A stretch of DNA of 64,000 nucleotides, taken from Sorangium sp051521495. Its GTDB lineage: Bacteria > Myxococcota_A > Polyangia > Polyangiales > Polyangiaceae. The notes under the pieces were generated by a model. The model was not told where the DNA came from, ran no database searches, and was given only the letters and a program-made list of their open reading frames with translations. Made by a program: the position numbers and the translations under genes. Shown one piece after another: positions 54,713 through 64,000 of this stretch (position 1 is its first letter; the number at the start of each line of letters is the position of its first letter). The stretch spans positions 10,478,001-10,542,000 of the forward strand of contig NZ_CP150355.1 in NCBI RefSeq assembly GCF_051521495.1, in the 5' to 3' direction.

Positions 54713-55908
54713 GCGGAAAGACGGCGGAGCGCCTGGGGGAGCAGCCATTGTCCGACGCTCCCGTCACGCTCCGGAAGCCCCTCACCCGAGATATCCCGCT
54801 CGAGTGGGTGGACAGCCTGCTGATCGCGTCGAGCGAGCTGGATCCGTCCGCCTCCATCGAGCAGCGCGCCTCGACGCTTCTCGGCGCGGCCGCGAAGGCG
54901 CTCACGGCCTGCGGGCTCGGCGTCTACATCCCGGGCGCGACGGGGGCGCAGGTGGCCGTCCGGGTCTCGCCGCGCGCTCGCCGCGACGACGACCGCGATC
55001 CGGCGCGGCTCCTCCCGGAGTTCGCCTTCGAGCGCGTCGTGGCCATCGAGCCCGGGGGTCGCTCGACGATGCACATCGCGTCCGACGACGCCGCGTACCT
55101 CGACAGCTCGCCGATCCAGGCGCTGGTCGACCGGCTCGTGCTCACCCTGGGGGCGTCGCTCCGCGAGGCGCGCGCGCACGAGTCGCTACGCGCTCAGGTC
55201 ATCCAGGCCGAGAAGCTGGCCTCGCTCGGCAAGATGGCCGCTGGCGTCGTGCACGAGCTCAACAACCCGCTCACCTCGATCCTCGCCTACTCCGAGTACC
55301 TGCGCCGCAAGGGCGAGCGCGGCGGCTTCGATCCCTCCGACATCGAGCGGCTCGCGAGGATCAACGACGCGGCGGATCGCATCCGCCGGTTCTCGCGCGA
55401 CCTGATCGCCTACGCGCGGCCGTCCACGGAGAAGCCCGGCGCCGTCTCGCTCCACGACATCATCGAGCGCGCGCTCGTCTTCTGCGAGCACCTCCTCGAC
55501 CAGACGGGCGTGACGGTCGAGCGGTGTTTCGACGAGATACCTCCGGTTTGCGGCGTCATCGATCCGCTGACGCAGGTGTTCGTGAACCTGTTCACGAACG
55601 CCGCGCACGCGATGCAGGAGCACGGCGGCTGCCTCGGCATCGCCACCGCGCTGTCGCCGGAGGACGGCTACATCACGGTGACGATCCGCGACGATGGGCA
55701 CGGGATCGAGCCCGAGCACCTGCCGAGGATCTTCGACCCCTTCTTCACGACGAAGACGGATGGAACCGGCACCGGGTTAGGCCTGAGCATCGTCAGGAAC
55801 ATCGTGGCCTCGCACGGCGGCAGCATCCGCGCGAACGCGCGCGCCCCGCGCGGGACGGTCTTCTCTCTCGATCTTCCGATCGCGCTGCCGTCCTCGGCCC
55901 GCCGCTGA
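54709..55908 (+). CDS. Soluble histidine kinase with N-terminal GAF-like domain
   Basis: 399 residues from a GTG that overlaps the upstream stop. Residues 30-160 are GAF-like (WVDSLLIASSELDPSASIEQRASTLLGAAAKALTACGLGVYI). The HisKA helix is KMAAGVVHELNNPLTSILAYSEYL, and the ATPase domain has NLFTNAAHAM, DDGHGIEPEHL and GTGLGLSIV, all intact. No membrane segment. It is probably the ATP-binding partner of the preceding receiver-PAS protein. It converges on the 172-residue secreted protein gene with 17 bases between stops. Confidence 0.9.
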   Translation: MSGKTAERLGEQPLSDAPVTLRKPLTRDIPLEWVDSLLIASSELDPSASIEQRASTLLGAAAKALTACGLGVYIPGATGAQVAVRVSPRARRDDDRDPARLLPEFAFERVVAIEPGGRSTMHIASDDAAYLDSSPIQALVDRLVLTLGASLREARAHESLRAQVIQAEKLASLGKMAAGVVHELNNPLTSILAYSEYLRRKGERGGFDPSDIERLARINDAADRIRRFSRDLIAYARPSTEKPGAVSLHDIIERALVFCEHLLDQTGVTVERCFDEIPPVCGVIDPLTQVFVNLFTNAAHAMQEHGGCLGIATALSPEDGYITVTIRDDGHGIEPEHLPRIFDPFFTTKTDGTGTGLGLSIVRNIVASHGGSIRANARAPRGTVFSLDLPIALPSSARR

Positions 55909-55925
55909 GCAGGGGCGAGCTCCCC

Positions 55926-56444
55926 TCAGGGCGCGACCTTGATGCCGAGCACGAGCACGCCGCCCATGTGCTGCTGACCCGCCACGAAGAAGTTTTCGCC
56001 GGCCTTCGCGTTCACCTCGAGCAGGGGCAGGAACGTGTTGCCGCCGGGCTTCTGGATGCTCGCGCTGACGACGAAGCGCCTCGGCTCGTCCTGCTTCTTC
56101 GCGGCGATCACGTCCTTCAGCGACACCATGAGGACGCTGCCGTTCGGCAGCTTCGTGGTGGTCGGCTTCCCCTTCTGCAGGCTGATCTTCAGCCGCTCGA
56201 GGAGCTTGTAGCTGTTGTACGCCGAGAACGGCGGCTTCCCGAGCTCGGGCATCTTGCCGATCTTCGGATCGATGCCGGTCCCGTCGTTCGTCGCGTGGAG
56301 GATCACGACCTCGGACGTGATCGCGGCGTCCGACGGAGCCGCTTGCGCGGGGGCCGGCGCCTGCTGTTGCGCGACGGCGGGGGAAGGGCTCACGCCGAGC
56401 GAAAGGACCATGATCGCGGGGATCGCACTCGCAAGAAATCTCAT
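55926..56444 (-). CDS. Secreted protein of the sigma/anti-sigma operon
   Basis: 172 residues from the ATG at 56444, which overlaps the stop of the anti-sigma gene by one base and has GGAGG six bases upstream. A signal peptide ends near AVAQQQ. The mature part is a single domain with KPPFSAYNSYKLLERLKISLQKGKP and ends AGQQHMGGVLVLGIKV. No Cys and no catalytic motif. Probably a periplasmic component of the stress response controlled by the neighbouring sigma factor. Family not recognised. Confidence 0.65.
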   Translation of the reverse strand: MRFLASAIPAIMVLSLGVSPSPAVAQQQAPAPAQAAPSDAAITSEVVILHATNDGTGIDPKIGKMPELGKPPFSAYNSYKLLERLKISLQKGKPTTTKLPNGSVLMVSLKDVIAAKKQDEPRRFVVSASIQKPGGNTFLPLLEVNAKAGENFFVAGQQHMGGVLVLGIKVAP

Positions 56445-57160
56445 CACTGTCCTCCCGGACCGTCATCGGAGAGCCAGACCACCGTGGTCGTCGGGCCTGA
56501 AGCCACGGCCTCCTGCGGGACGTAAAAGATGGTGCCCATGCGCGCCCCGAAGTCGACCGCGGCGATCTCGACGCCGGGCTCGATCTCGCCCTCGGCGCTC
56601 GGCGCGGCGGCGGGCTCCTTTGCCGTCGCCGCGAGCGACGCGGGCGGCGGGGCGAGCAACGCGGAGGGTGCCGACGTCGTCACCTCCGCGGTCGGCGTCT
56701 CTACGCCCATCTTGCCCCAGACCATCAAGGCGGCGGCCGCCGCCACGGCGAGCGCGGTCAGCGCGAAGATCCCGCGCGCGTTGTCGTTCGCCGGCGATCC
56801 CTGTAGCCGCGCCCGAGCGCGGGGCGGCTCGCCCGACGGCGACGACGCGAGCGGCCGCACGACAGCGCCCCCGTCTACCCGCGCGACCCCCTCCTGCCGC
56901 CCTTCAAGGATCTTCGCCATCACCCCGTCGGCGATGCCATCGGCCGCGCTGGAGGCCAGCGCGCTGTCCCGGACCATGTCGGCCGCGGTGACGAGCCCTG
57001 CGACCTTCGCCCGGCAGCGCGGGTCGTGGAGCAGGTACTCCTCCACCTGGCGGTGGCGAGCCTCATCGAGCTCGCCGTCGACATAGAGCATCAGCTCCAG
57101 GTCGGTCGGCGGAGCGCTCGCTTCCCCGTGATTCGCCTTGCTGCTGTTGGCGGTGCTCAC
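56444..57160 (-). CDS. Membrane anti-sigma factor
   Basis: 238 residues. The N-terminal part, DLELMLYVDGELDEARHRQVEEYLLHDPRCRAKVAGL, is the anti-sigma domain of the zinc-finger type but keeps only one Cys (HDPRC), so zinc binding is doubtful. A single transmembrane helix (IFALTALAVAAAAALMVWG) lies near residue 140, and the C-terminal part is a short periplasmic domain. It starts at an ATGA-type overlap with the sigma gene. Regulated proteolysis of such anti-sigma factors normally frees the sigma factor. Confidence 0.8.
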   Translation of the reverse strand: MSTANSSKANHGEASAPPTDLELMLYVDGELDEARHRQVEEYLLHDPRCRAKVAGLVTAADMVRDSALASSAADGIADGVMAKILEGRQEGVARVDGGAVVRPLASSPSGEPPRARARLQGSPANDNARGIFALTALAVAAAAALMVWGKMGVETPTAEVTTSAPSALLAPPPASLAATAKEPAAAPSAEGEIEPGVEIAAVDFGARMGTIFYVPQEAVASGPTTTVVWLSDDGPGGQ

Positions 57161-57957
57161 GCGATCTCCTCCGGCTCCTCTGCAGGGGCCTTGCCCTCTT
57201 CCTCCGCGTAACAGTCAGCGAGGGCGCGCTGAAGCTTCTGACGGGCGTGGAACAGGCGGCTCATGATCGTCCCCTTCGAGACCCCCATGGCCTGAGCCAT
57301 CTCCTCGTACGACATGCCCTCCACCTCACGCATCAGGATCACGCCTCGGTGATAGGGCGGCAGCGCGTCGAGCGCTGCCTGGATGCGCCCGGCGATCTCC
57401 CGGCGCCGGACGACGTTGAGGGGGTCCGCGCCGTCGATCCGGGCGACGAGCGGGAAGTCGGACTGCTCGTCCGCTGTCTGGTTCTCCTCGAACTCGAGGT
57501 CGCGGCGACCCGGCTTCCGCATGAGGTCGATCGCCAGGTTCGTGACGATCCTGTAGAGCCAGGTGAAGAACGACGAGCCCCCCTGGAAGGAGCCGAGACC
57601 CTTGTAGACCCGGAGGAAGGCGTCCTGCACCAGCTCGCGCGCGTCGTTCTCGTCGCGGACGAGCCCCATCGCGATCGCGAACGCCCTGCGCTGGTGCCGT
57701 TCCACGAGCGAGCGGAACGCCGCCTGGTCCCCCTTCTGCGCCCGCTCGATGAGCTCACGATCTTCCTCCGCTTCCCGCCGTCGCGCCTCGCGATTGGACG
57801 CGCGGGCGGAGGCGCTATTCAGGCGCGGGTGGAGGAGCTTCGCTTCACGGTGGTCGCCCTCCACGGACAGGTCGTCGCCTTCGGCATCACCCTCGCCGGG
57901 ATCGCCGGGAGGTGCGACGGGCTCGATCTCGTCCGGGGGGGAAGGTACAGAGGCCAC
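57157..57957 (-). CDS. RpoE-type ECF sigma factor
   Basis: 266 residues from a GTG. After a 65-residue acidic leader come region 2 (LIERAQKGDQAAFRSLVERHQRRAFAIAMGLVRDENDARELVQDAFLRVYKGL with FFTWLYRIVTNLAID) and region 4 (LPPYHRGVILMREVEGMSYEEMAQAMGVSKGTIMSRLFHARQKL). It resembles the RpoE1-like sigma of myxobacteria. It is followed by its membrane anti-sigma gene with a four-base overlap. The start could be a later codon, since the leader is not conserved in the fold. Confidence 0.9.
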   Translation of the reverse strand: MASVPSPPDEIEPVAPPGDPGEGDAEGDDLSVEGDHREAKLLHPRLNSASARASNREARRREAEEDRELIERAQKGDQAAFRSLVERHQRRAFAIAMGLVRDENDARELVQDAFLRVYKGLGSFQGGSSFFTWLYRIVTNLAIDLMRKPGRRDLEFEENQTADEQSDFPLVARIDGADPLNVVRRREIAGRIQAALDALPPYHRGVILMREVEGMSYEEMAQAMGVSKGTIMSRLFHARQKLQRALADCYAEEEGKAPAEEPEEIA

Positions 57958-58070
57958 GGGGTCAGCTTACCTGATGAGGCTGGGGGACGAGGTATGTCGC
58001 GGAGCCGACGGGCGCGCGCGGCGCGCGGCGGCCGGCGGGCGTGCCAGGGAGCAACGAGCGATCGCCCGGC

Positions 58071-59222
58071 TCACGGCTCTTCCGGCTCGTCGCTGAGCTC
58101 GGGGAGCTCGCCCAGCGTGAGACGAACGTCGAAGACCCGTTCGAGCCGCGCGACGCGGAGCGTAACGACCTTGTTCACCCCGGCGATGCTGGCCATCCAC
58201 CGGAGCTCGTTCGGGTCGGAAATCGCCTTTCCGTCGAAGCTGATGATCACGTCGTCCGGCGCGATACCCGCCCGGTCCGCGGGTCCCCCCGCCACGACGG
58301 TCTTCACCCACGCCCCCTTTCGATCGGGGCGCTTGAGCCGCCCCGCCTCGATCGAGTTGAGGACGTCGACGATCACCCCGACCTGGCTCCGCCGGATCTT
58401 GCCGTCGCGCAGCAGCATCGGCAGCAGCTGCCGGACCATGTTGATGGGGATCGCAAACCCGATGTTGTTGGCGTTGGCGCGCACGGCCGCGTTGATGCCG
58501 ACCACCTCGCCCTTGAGGTTCAGGAGCGGGCCGCCGGAGTTGCCGGGATTGATGCTCGCGTCCGTCTGGAGAAAGTTGAAGTAGCCGCTCGGGTCGAGCC
58601 CCTTCACGTCGTCCCGCGTACGGCCCTTGGCGGAGAGGATGCCCGCCGAGACCGTGTGGGAGAGGCCGAAGGGGTTGCCGATCGCGACCACCCAGTCGCC
58701 GACCTCGATGGTGTCCGAGTCGCCCAGCGGGAGCGACGGGAGCCCCTTCTCCTCGACCTTCAGCACGGCGACGTCCGTGTGCTTGTCACGGCCGATGACG
58801 GTCGCCTTGATGTCGCGGCCATCCACGAAGCTCACGAGGATGTCGGTCGCGCCCTCGATGACGTGGTTGTTCGTCAGCAGGAAGCCCTCCGGATCGTAGA
58901 CGAAGGCGGTCCCGAGCCCCTCGGCGACCGTGCGGCGCCGGCCGCCCGGCTGCTGCTGCCGCTCGACGCGCGCCTTGACCGTCGCGACCGCAGGATCGGC
59001 CCTGCGCGTGAGCGGCGCGAAGGAGCCGGGCATGCCCTCAGAGCGGACGATGGGTGGAGAAGGCGGCGCAGGCGGAGGCGGCGGGACAGCCGCCACCGGC
59101 ACGGCGCCCGAAGGGACGGCGGAGCTGCTTGCGCTGGAAGAGTGGCCAGGAGAGGCCTTGCTGCACGCGGCGACCAGCCAGGCGAGGAGGACCCATGAGA
59201 GAGCCCTGGCGCCGACGGTCAC
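58071..59222 (-). CDS. HtrA/Deg-family serine protease, lipoprotein
   Basis: 383 residues. Signal peptide with lipobox LVAAC, then a Ser/Pro/Ala linker. Trypsin-like catalytic triad: H120 (LLTNNHVIEGA), D150 (KHTDVAVLKV), S229 (INPGNSGGPLLN). One PDZ domain follows (VVAGGPADRAGIAPDDVIISFDGKAI). It degrades or holds misfolded envelope proteins. It lies between DUF1844 and the sigma-factor gene in a same-strand cluster, overlapping the DUF1844 gene by four bases. Placement next to an RpoE-type sigma suits envelope-stress control, as known for degP in enterobacteria. Confidence 0.93.
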   Translation of the reverse strand: MTVGARALSWVLLAWLVAACSKASPGHSSSASSSAVPSGAVPVAAVPPPPPAPPSPPIVRSEGMPGSFAPLTRRADPAVATVKARVERQQQPGGRRRTVAEGLGTAFVYDPEGFLLTNNHVIEGATDILVSFVDGRDIKATVIGRDKHTDVAVLKVEEKGLPSLPLGDSDTIEVGDWVVAIGNPFGLSHTVSAGILSAKGRTRDDVKGLDPSGYFNFLQTDASINPGNSGGPLLNLKGEVVGINAAVRANANNIGFAIPINMVRQLLPMLLRDGKIRRSQVGVIVDVLNSIEAGRLKRPDRKGAWVKTVVAGGPADRAGIAPDDVIISFDGKAISDPNELRWMASIAGVNKVVTLRVARLERVFDVRLTLGELPELSDEPEEP

Positions 59223-59521
59223 GATCGTTTCGAGACCTCGAGGTAACGCATCCGCAGATCGTAGAGCGCCTGCTCGAGCAACCGTTCCTCGTCGCCCGAG
59301 AGGTTCCCCTTCGTCTTCTCCTGGAGGAGCGACAGCAGATCGATGTCCTGATGCGCCAGGACCAGGTTCTGCTCTTCCCTGCCGTCAGGGCTGGGTGCGT
59401 CGCCGAGGTGCACGTACGCGGAGCCGATGATCGACAGCACGAACGTCGAGAAATCGAGCGTCGGCAGCTCCGGAGGGCTCCCGAGCGGAGGGAGCTCCTC
59501 TCGATTCTTCGCGTCGCTCAC
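59219..59521 (-). CDS. DUF1844 protein
   Basis: 100 residues. The DUF1844 pattern is clear: LPTLDFSTFVLSIIGSAYVHLG near the start and LAHQDIDLLSLLQEKTKGNLSGDEERLLEQALYDLRMRYLEV at the end. Widespread in Deltaproteobacteria and related phyla; function unknown. It overlaps both its upstream and downstream genes by four bases, so it is firmly part of the HtrA operon. Confidence 0.88.
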   Translation of the reverse strand: MSDAKNREELPPLGSPPELPTLDFSTFVLSIIGSAYVHLGDAPSPDGREEQNLVLAHQDIDLLSLLQEKTKGNLSGDEERLLEQALYDLRMRYLEVSKRS

Positions 59522-59748
59522 TCTGACCCTTCGTCGTCGAGCTCCGGCTCGACCCGCGACCCCTGCGCGGACGCGCCGAGCGCCGGCTGATCGACGGCGA
59601 TCCCCTCGGCTTGCTCCTCCAGATCCGGCAAGCTCGAGAGGTGCGCCTCGACGATCCCGGCGCTGAGCGTCCCGCTCGCCAGCAGGCGCTCGCGCACCCG
59701 GCGATCGAGCTGGAGCTCCGTCAGCTTGCCCTTCTCACCTACGGTCAT
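59518..59748 (-). CDS. Small acidic protein in the HtrA operon
   Basis: 76 residues: a helical N-terminal half (ELQLDRRVRERLLASGTLSAGIVEAHLSSLPDLEEQ) and an acidic tail. No family recognised. Coding is supported by ATGA overlap with the DUF1844 gene and by its position 40 bases after slyD. Confidence 0.6.
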   Translation of the reverse strand: MTVGEKGKLTELQLDRRVRERLLASGTLSAGIVEAHLSSLPDLEEQAEGIAVDQPALGASAQGSRVEPELDDEGSE

Positions 59749-59788
59749 GATGTGATCTCCTCGAACAACCCACCAGTTCGCGGCGGGC

Positions 59789-60391
59789 TTATGACGACTT
59801 CTTCGAGAGGGTCACGAGCACTCCGCCATCCCCGTGCTCGTGATGGCTGTGGTCGTGGTCGTGATCATGGTCGTGATCGCAGCACCCCCCGCTCTCGGCC
59901 TCCTCGATGCGCTCCTCCAGCTCGGCCTGAGCCTGCGCGATCTCCTCCTCGCTGGCGGCGCGCACATCCTTGACCTCGACCCGAAAGCGCACCTTCTGGC
60001 CTGCCAGGGGGTGGTTCGTGTCCACCCGGAAGCCCTCGGGGAGGATCTCGACGACCCGGAGCGCGATCGGCGATCCGTCCGGGCCCTGGGCGACGAACTC
60101 GTCACCGATCGCTACATCGCCCCCATCGGGGAAATCCGCCTTGTCCACGTCGAAGATGCCAGCATCATCGCGCTCGCCGAACGCGTCTTCCGGCTCGACG
60201 GTGATGTCGCGCTGCTCGCCTGCGCGCAGCCCTTCCAGGGCGCGCTCGAGGCCGGGCACGATCTGAGCATAGCCGTGCGTGTAGACGAGCGGCTCCGTGG
60301 TCGATGCCTCGTCCACCGTCTCGCCGTTTTCGTTGAAGAGGACGTAGGACAGCGTGACGACCGTATCCGTTGCGATGGGCAGCGACTCCAT
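59789..60391 (-). CDS. slyD: SlyD-type FKBP peptidyl-prolyl isomerase
   Basis: 200 residues. FKBP half: VTLSYVLFNENGETVDEASTTEPLVYTHGYAQIVPGLERALEGLRAGEQRDITVEPEDAFGERD, then the insert-in-flap domain, and HPLAGQKVRFRVEVKDVRAASEEEIAQA. The tail is metal-binding, CCDHDHDHDHDHSHHEHG, as in SlyD, which combines folding activity with nickel binding. The ATG at 60391 is the conserved start. It leads the minus-strand cluster and diverges from the adaptor gene. Confidence 0.95.
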   Translation of the reverse strand: MESLPIATDTVVTLSYVLFNENGETVDEASTTEPLVYTHGYAQIVPGLERALEGLRAGEQRDITVEPEDAFGERDDAGIFDVDKADFPDGGDVAIGDEFVAQGPDGSPIALRVVEILPEGFRVDTNHPLAGQKVRFRVEVKDVRAASEEEIAQAQAELEERIEEAESGGCCDHDHDHDHDHSHHEHGDGGVLVTLSKKSS

Positions 60392-60473
60392 GGGGCGGCG
60401 GTTGGTCTGCCACGGCGGTTCCGCGGTTTCAAGCGAGCCGCGCCTGCGCGGCAGCATGCTATGAGGACGTCCG

Positions 60474-61931
60474 ATGGCCGACTCCATGGCTCGGGCAACC
60501 GGCCGCGACCCCCTCGACGCGTCGCCCCCTGCTGCCCAGGCGGCCGCCGCAGAAACGGAGCGCCTCCGTCCCGGAGAGGCGCCGTCAGGCGAGACACGGC
60601 CGGCCTCGACCGCTCCGTCTGCCCCCGGCGGCGCTGCAGCCCCGGACCTGCGGGAGGGCGGATCGCGTCCCCGGCGCGGGAGGGAAAACCTGGAGCAGGA
60701 GCTCTCCCGGGTGGGCACGAAGCGCTGGCTCGGTCGGCTCGGCGTCCTCGCGACGATCGCAGCGCTCGTCGCCGGGATCGTCGTGTGGCGGATCCGAACG
60801 AAGCCGCCGCCGCCGCCGCGCTACGTCACGGGCGACATCACCACGGGCGACGTGCTCGAAGTGGTCCAGTCGACGGGGCAGGTCAAGCCGCTCACCGAGG
60901 TACAGATCGGCGCCCAGGTTTCGGGGCGAATCACCAAAGTCTACGTGGACTTCAACAGCATCGTGAAGGCCGGCGACGTGCTGGCCGAGATCGATCCGAC
61001 GCTCTTCGGGGCGCAGATCGACTCGAACCAGGCGCAGATCTCGGCCGCGAACGCCAGCGTCGTGCGCTCCGAGGCCTCGTTGGGGACCGCCAAGCAGCGA
61101 CTCGACCGCGCCAGGAAGATGGTCGCGGAGGGGGTGGGCTCGCAGGCCGATCTGGACACGGCACAGGGCGCCTACGACGTGGCGCTCGCGGACCTCGCGG
61201 CCTCGAAGGCGCAGGTGGCGCAGCTCAGGGCGGTGCTCCGCTCCTCCACGACGAACCTCCAGTACACGCGCATCTTCTCGCCCATCGACGGGGTCGTCAT
61301 CAGCCGCGCGATCGACCCCGGTCAGACCGTGGCGGCGAGCTTCCAGGCGCCCACGCTGTTCGTGATCGCCCAGGATCTACGCAAGATGCGCGTGCTCGCC
61401 GACATCGATGAGGCGGACGTCGGGCGGCTCCGCGAGGGCATGGCAGCGGACGTGAGCGTCGACGCGTTCCCGGGCGAGACGTTCCGAGGGACGGTGAGCC
61501 AGGTGCGCTACAGCCCGCTGAACCAGTCCGGCGTCGTCACGTACGCGGCGGTCGTCGAGGTCGACAACCCCGACGTCAAGCTCCGGCCGGGGATGACGGC
61601 CACGGTGAGCGTCCGATCCGCCGAGGCCAGGGGGGTGAGGCGGCTTCCGAACGCGGCGCTCCGTTTCAAGCCGGCTCCGGCGCGCGACAAGGACGGCAAG
61701 GAGGTCAAGGCGCCGCCCCTCGAGCCGCTCCCGCCGAAGAAGGGCCGCATCTACGTGCTGACCGACGCGACGCCGGGGGCGGAGAAGATCGAGCCGCGCG
61801 TCGTCGACGTCGGGATCACCGACGGCGTCTTCACCGCTCTGCCGGCGGATCTCGGACCGCTCAAGGTCGTCACCGACGAGAACGACGATCCATCAGCGAG
61901 CGGCAAGGGACGCGGCCCTCGGCTGTTCTGA
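60474..61931 (+). CDS. Membrane fusion (adaptor) protein of a MacAB-type exporter
   Basis: 485 residues. After a 75-residue Pro/Ala-rich cytoplasmic leader there is one helix (LGVLATIAALVAGIVVWRI), then the barrel-lipoyl start (VLEVVQSTGQVKPLTEVQIGAQVSGRITKVYVDFNSIVKAGDVLAEIDP), a coiled-coil hairpin (QAQISAANASVVRSEASLGTAKQRLDRARKMV) and the second lipoyl half with FSPIDGVVISRAIDPGQTV. This is the HlyD/MacA family. It links the inner-membrane ABC permease to an outer-membrane channel, which is not in the window. An ABC ATPase gene follows after six bases. Confidence 0.92.
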   Translation: MADSMARATGRDPLDASPPAAQAAAAETERLRPGEAPSGETRPASTAPSAPGGAAAPDLREGGSRPRRGRENLEQELSRVGTKRWLGRLGVLATIAALVAGIVVWRIRTKPPPPPRYVTGDITTGDVLEVVQSTGQVKPLTEVQIGAQVSGRITKVYVDFNSIVKAGDVLAEIDPTLFGAQIDSNQAQISAANASVVRSEASLGTAKQRLDRARKMVAEGVGSQADLDTAQGAYDVALADLAASKAQVAQLRAVLRSSTTNLQYTRIFSPIDGVVISRAIDPGQTVAASFQAPTLFVIAQDLRKMRVLADIDEADVGRLREGMAADVSVDAFPGETFRGTVSQVRYSPLNQSGVVTYAAVVEVDNPDVKLRPGMTATVSVRSAEARGVRRLPNAALRFKPAPARDKDGKEVKAPPLEPLPPKKGRIYVLTDATPGAEKIEPRVVDVGITDGVFTALPADLGPLKVVTDENDDPSASGKGRGPRLF

Positions 61932-61937
61932 GGCGTG

Positions 61938-62731
61938 ATGCTGCCCCGGAGCCAAGGCGTCGCCGCGGCGCCCCAAGACGAGCCGCTCATCGAGCTCTCG
62001 AGCGTCGGCAAGGACTACACGACCGAGGCCGTCATCGTGCGGGCGCTCCGGCACGTGGATCTCACCATCCAACACGGCGATTTCGTCGCGATCGTCGGGC
62101 AGAGCGGGTCGGGCAAGAGCACCCTGATGAACATCATCGGGTGCCTGGACCGGCCGACGCGGGGCACGTACCGACTGGACGGGCTCGACGTCACCCGGCG
62201 CAGCAACGACGCGCGCGCGATCGTCCGGAACCGCCTTATCGGGTTCGTCTTCCAGGGCTTCAACCTGCTGCCTCGCACCACGGCGCTCGAGAACGTGGAG
62301 CTGCCGCTGGTCTATCGGGGCGTCGGCGTGGCGGAGCGGCGCAAGCGGGCGCTCGAGGCCCTCGGTGCGGTGGGGCTGGCCGAGCGCCTGCACCACACGC
62401 CGAACCAGCTCTCGGGCGGACAGCAGCAGCGCGTCGCCATCGCGCGGGCGCTCGTCACCTCCCCGCCGCTGCTCCTCGCCGACGAGCCAACGGGCAACCT
62501 CGACACGCGCACGAGCTACGAGGTGCTCGGGCTCCTGCAGCGGCTCAACCGAGGCGGGATCACGATCGTGCTCGTGACCCACGAGCCGGACATCGCCGCC
62601 TGCGCGAGCCGCGTGATCACGATGCGCGACGGCGAGATCCGCAGCGATCTCAGGAACGATCGCCCCGTCGACGCGGCGGCGGCGCTGGCCGCGCTGCCGC
62701 TCGCCGAGGCGGGAAGCGACGAGCTCTCGCC

Positions 62732-62735
<4 letters not shown>
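61938..62735 (+). CDS. ABC transporter ATPase, MacB/LolD type
   Basis: About 265 residues. Walker A GQSGSGKST, signature LSGGQQQRVAIARAL, Walker B LLLADEPTGNLD, H-loop VLVTHE. The order and the GFNLLPRTTALENVELPLVYRGV stretch are those of the MacB/LolD/FtsE group, here as a separate protein rather than fused to the permease. A GTG directly upstream of the ATG is an alternative start. It overlaps the permease gene by four bases. Confidence 0.93.
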
Positions 62736-63948
<1,213 letters not shown>

Positions 63949-63952
<4 letters not shown>

Positions 63953-64000
63953 GCGCCACGCTCACCCGCGTCTTCTCGGCGGTCGTGATCGCGCTACGCG
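63949..64000 (+). CDS. Second permease of the exporter operon (partial, 5' end only)
   Basis: Seventeen codons starting at an ATGA overlap. The visible residues (MSATLTRVFSAVVIALR) resemble the start of the preceding permease (xxVRIALRAI), so a second MacB-type permease is the likeliest product. The rest is outside the window. Confidence 0.5.

Overview
The window is very GC-rich DNA with third-position GC bias and frequent GTG starts. It carries four Ser/Thr protein kinases of eukaryotic type, several hybrid or atypical histidine kinases, two ECF sigma systems, many lipoproteins with Gly-, Cys- or beta-propeller repeats, and numerous locus-specific minisatellites between genes. This combination fits a large-genome myxobacterium, most likely a Sorangium/Polyangiales relative (inference from gene content; no 16S or marker search was possible). 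Most of the window looks chromosomal; no insertion sequence, phage, CRISPR array, tRNA or rRNA gene was recognised.

Layout. 1-2.3 kb: the end of a YhaN-like ATPase gene, then a two-gene AAA ATPase (DUF3696-type) plus PIN-nuclease pair on the minus strand. 3.2-6.4 kb: a Cys-rich lipoprotein, a truncated-looking DUF202 protein, a sulfite-oxidase-fold molybdoenzyme, FolB and a small secreted protein. 6.6-8.8 kb: a ChrR-like anti-sigma/ECF sigma pair with a good ECF-type promoter, facing a Crp/Fnr regulator across a 121-bp near-palindrome. 8.8-20.8 kb: a surface/envelope block with a giant DUF3857/transglutaminase-like lipoprotein, a methyltransferase-like coiled-coil protein, a von Willebrand A lipoprotein, a Gly-rich DUF1565 lipoprotein and an SBBP beta-propeller lipoprotein. 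21.3-22.6 kb: an extraordinary Met-rich protein and an XRE-cupin regulator. 22.8-28.7 kb: a 15-bp minisatellite, two Ser/Thr kinases and a cyclic-nucleotide-binding protein. 29-34.2 kb: a same-strand run of an acyltransferase-like protein, an epimerase, a secreted protein and two degenerate membrane/secreted protease homologues. 34.5-36.6 kb: a decad-repeat lipoprotein and an M43 metalloprotease.

37.1-40.3 kb looks like a zinc (or related metal) homeostasis locus: a Fur-family regulator, a 19-bp palindromic operator, a ZIP-permease fusion and a His-rich protein whose 3' end has been duplicated. 40.4-47.9 kb: a Ser/Thr kinase, the glnB-glnA nitrogen operon with a strong leader hairpin, a large receptor kinase with a periplasmic domain, and a RimJ-type acetyltransferase. 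48-55.9 kb: two pairs of translationally coupled sensor proteins in which one member of each pair lacks a working ATPase domain, with ruvB between the pairs. 55.9-60.4 kb: seven minus-strand genes running slyD, small protein, DUF1844, HtrA lipoprotein, RpoE-type sigma, anti-sigma and a secreted protein, i.e. an envelope-stress cluster. 60.5-64 kb: a MacA/MacB-type export operon (adaptor, ATPase, permease and the start of a second permease) that runs off the window.

The strongest candidates for undescribed biology are the Met-rich protein, the ATPase-PIN pair, the metal locus with its operator and fused transporter, the split or degenerate histidine kinase pairs, and the four-half-site palindrome cluster near 36.6 kb.
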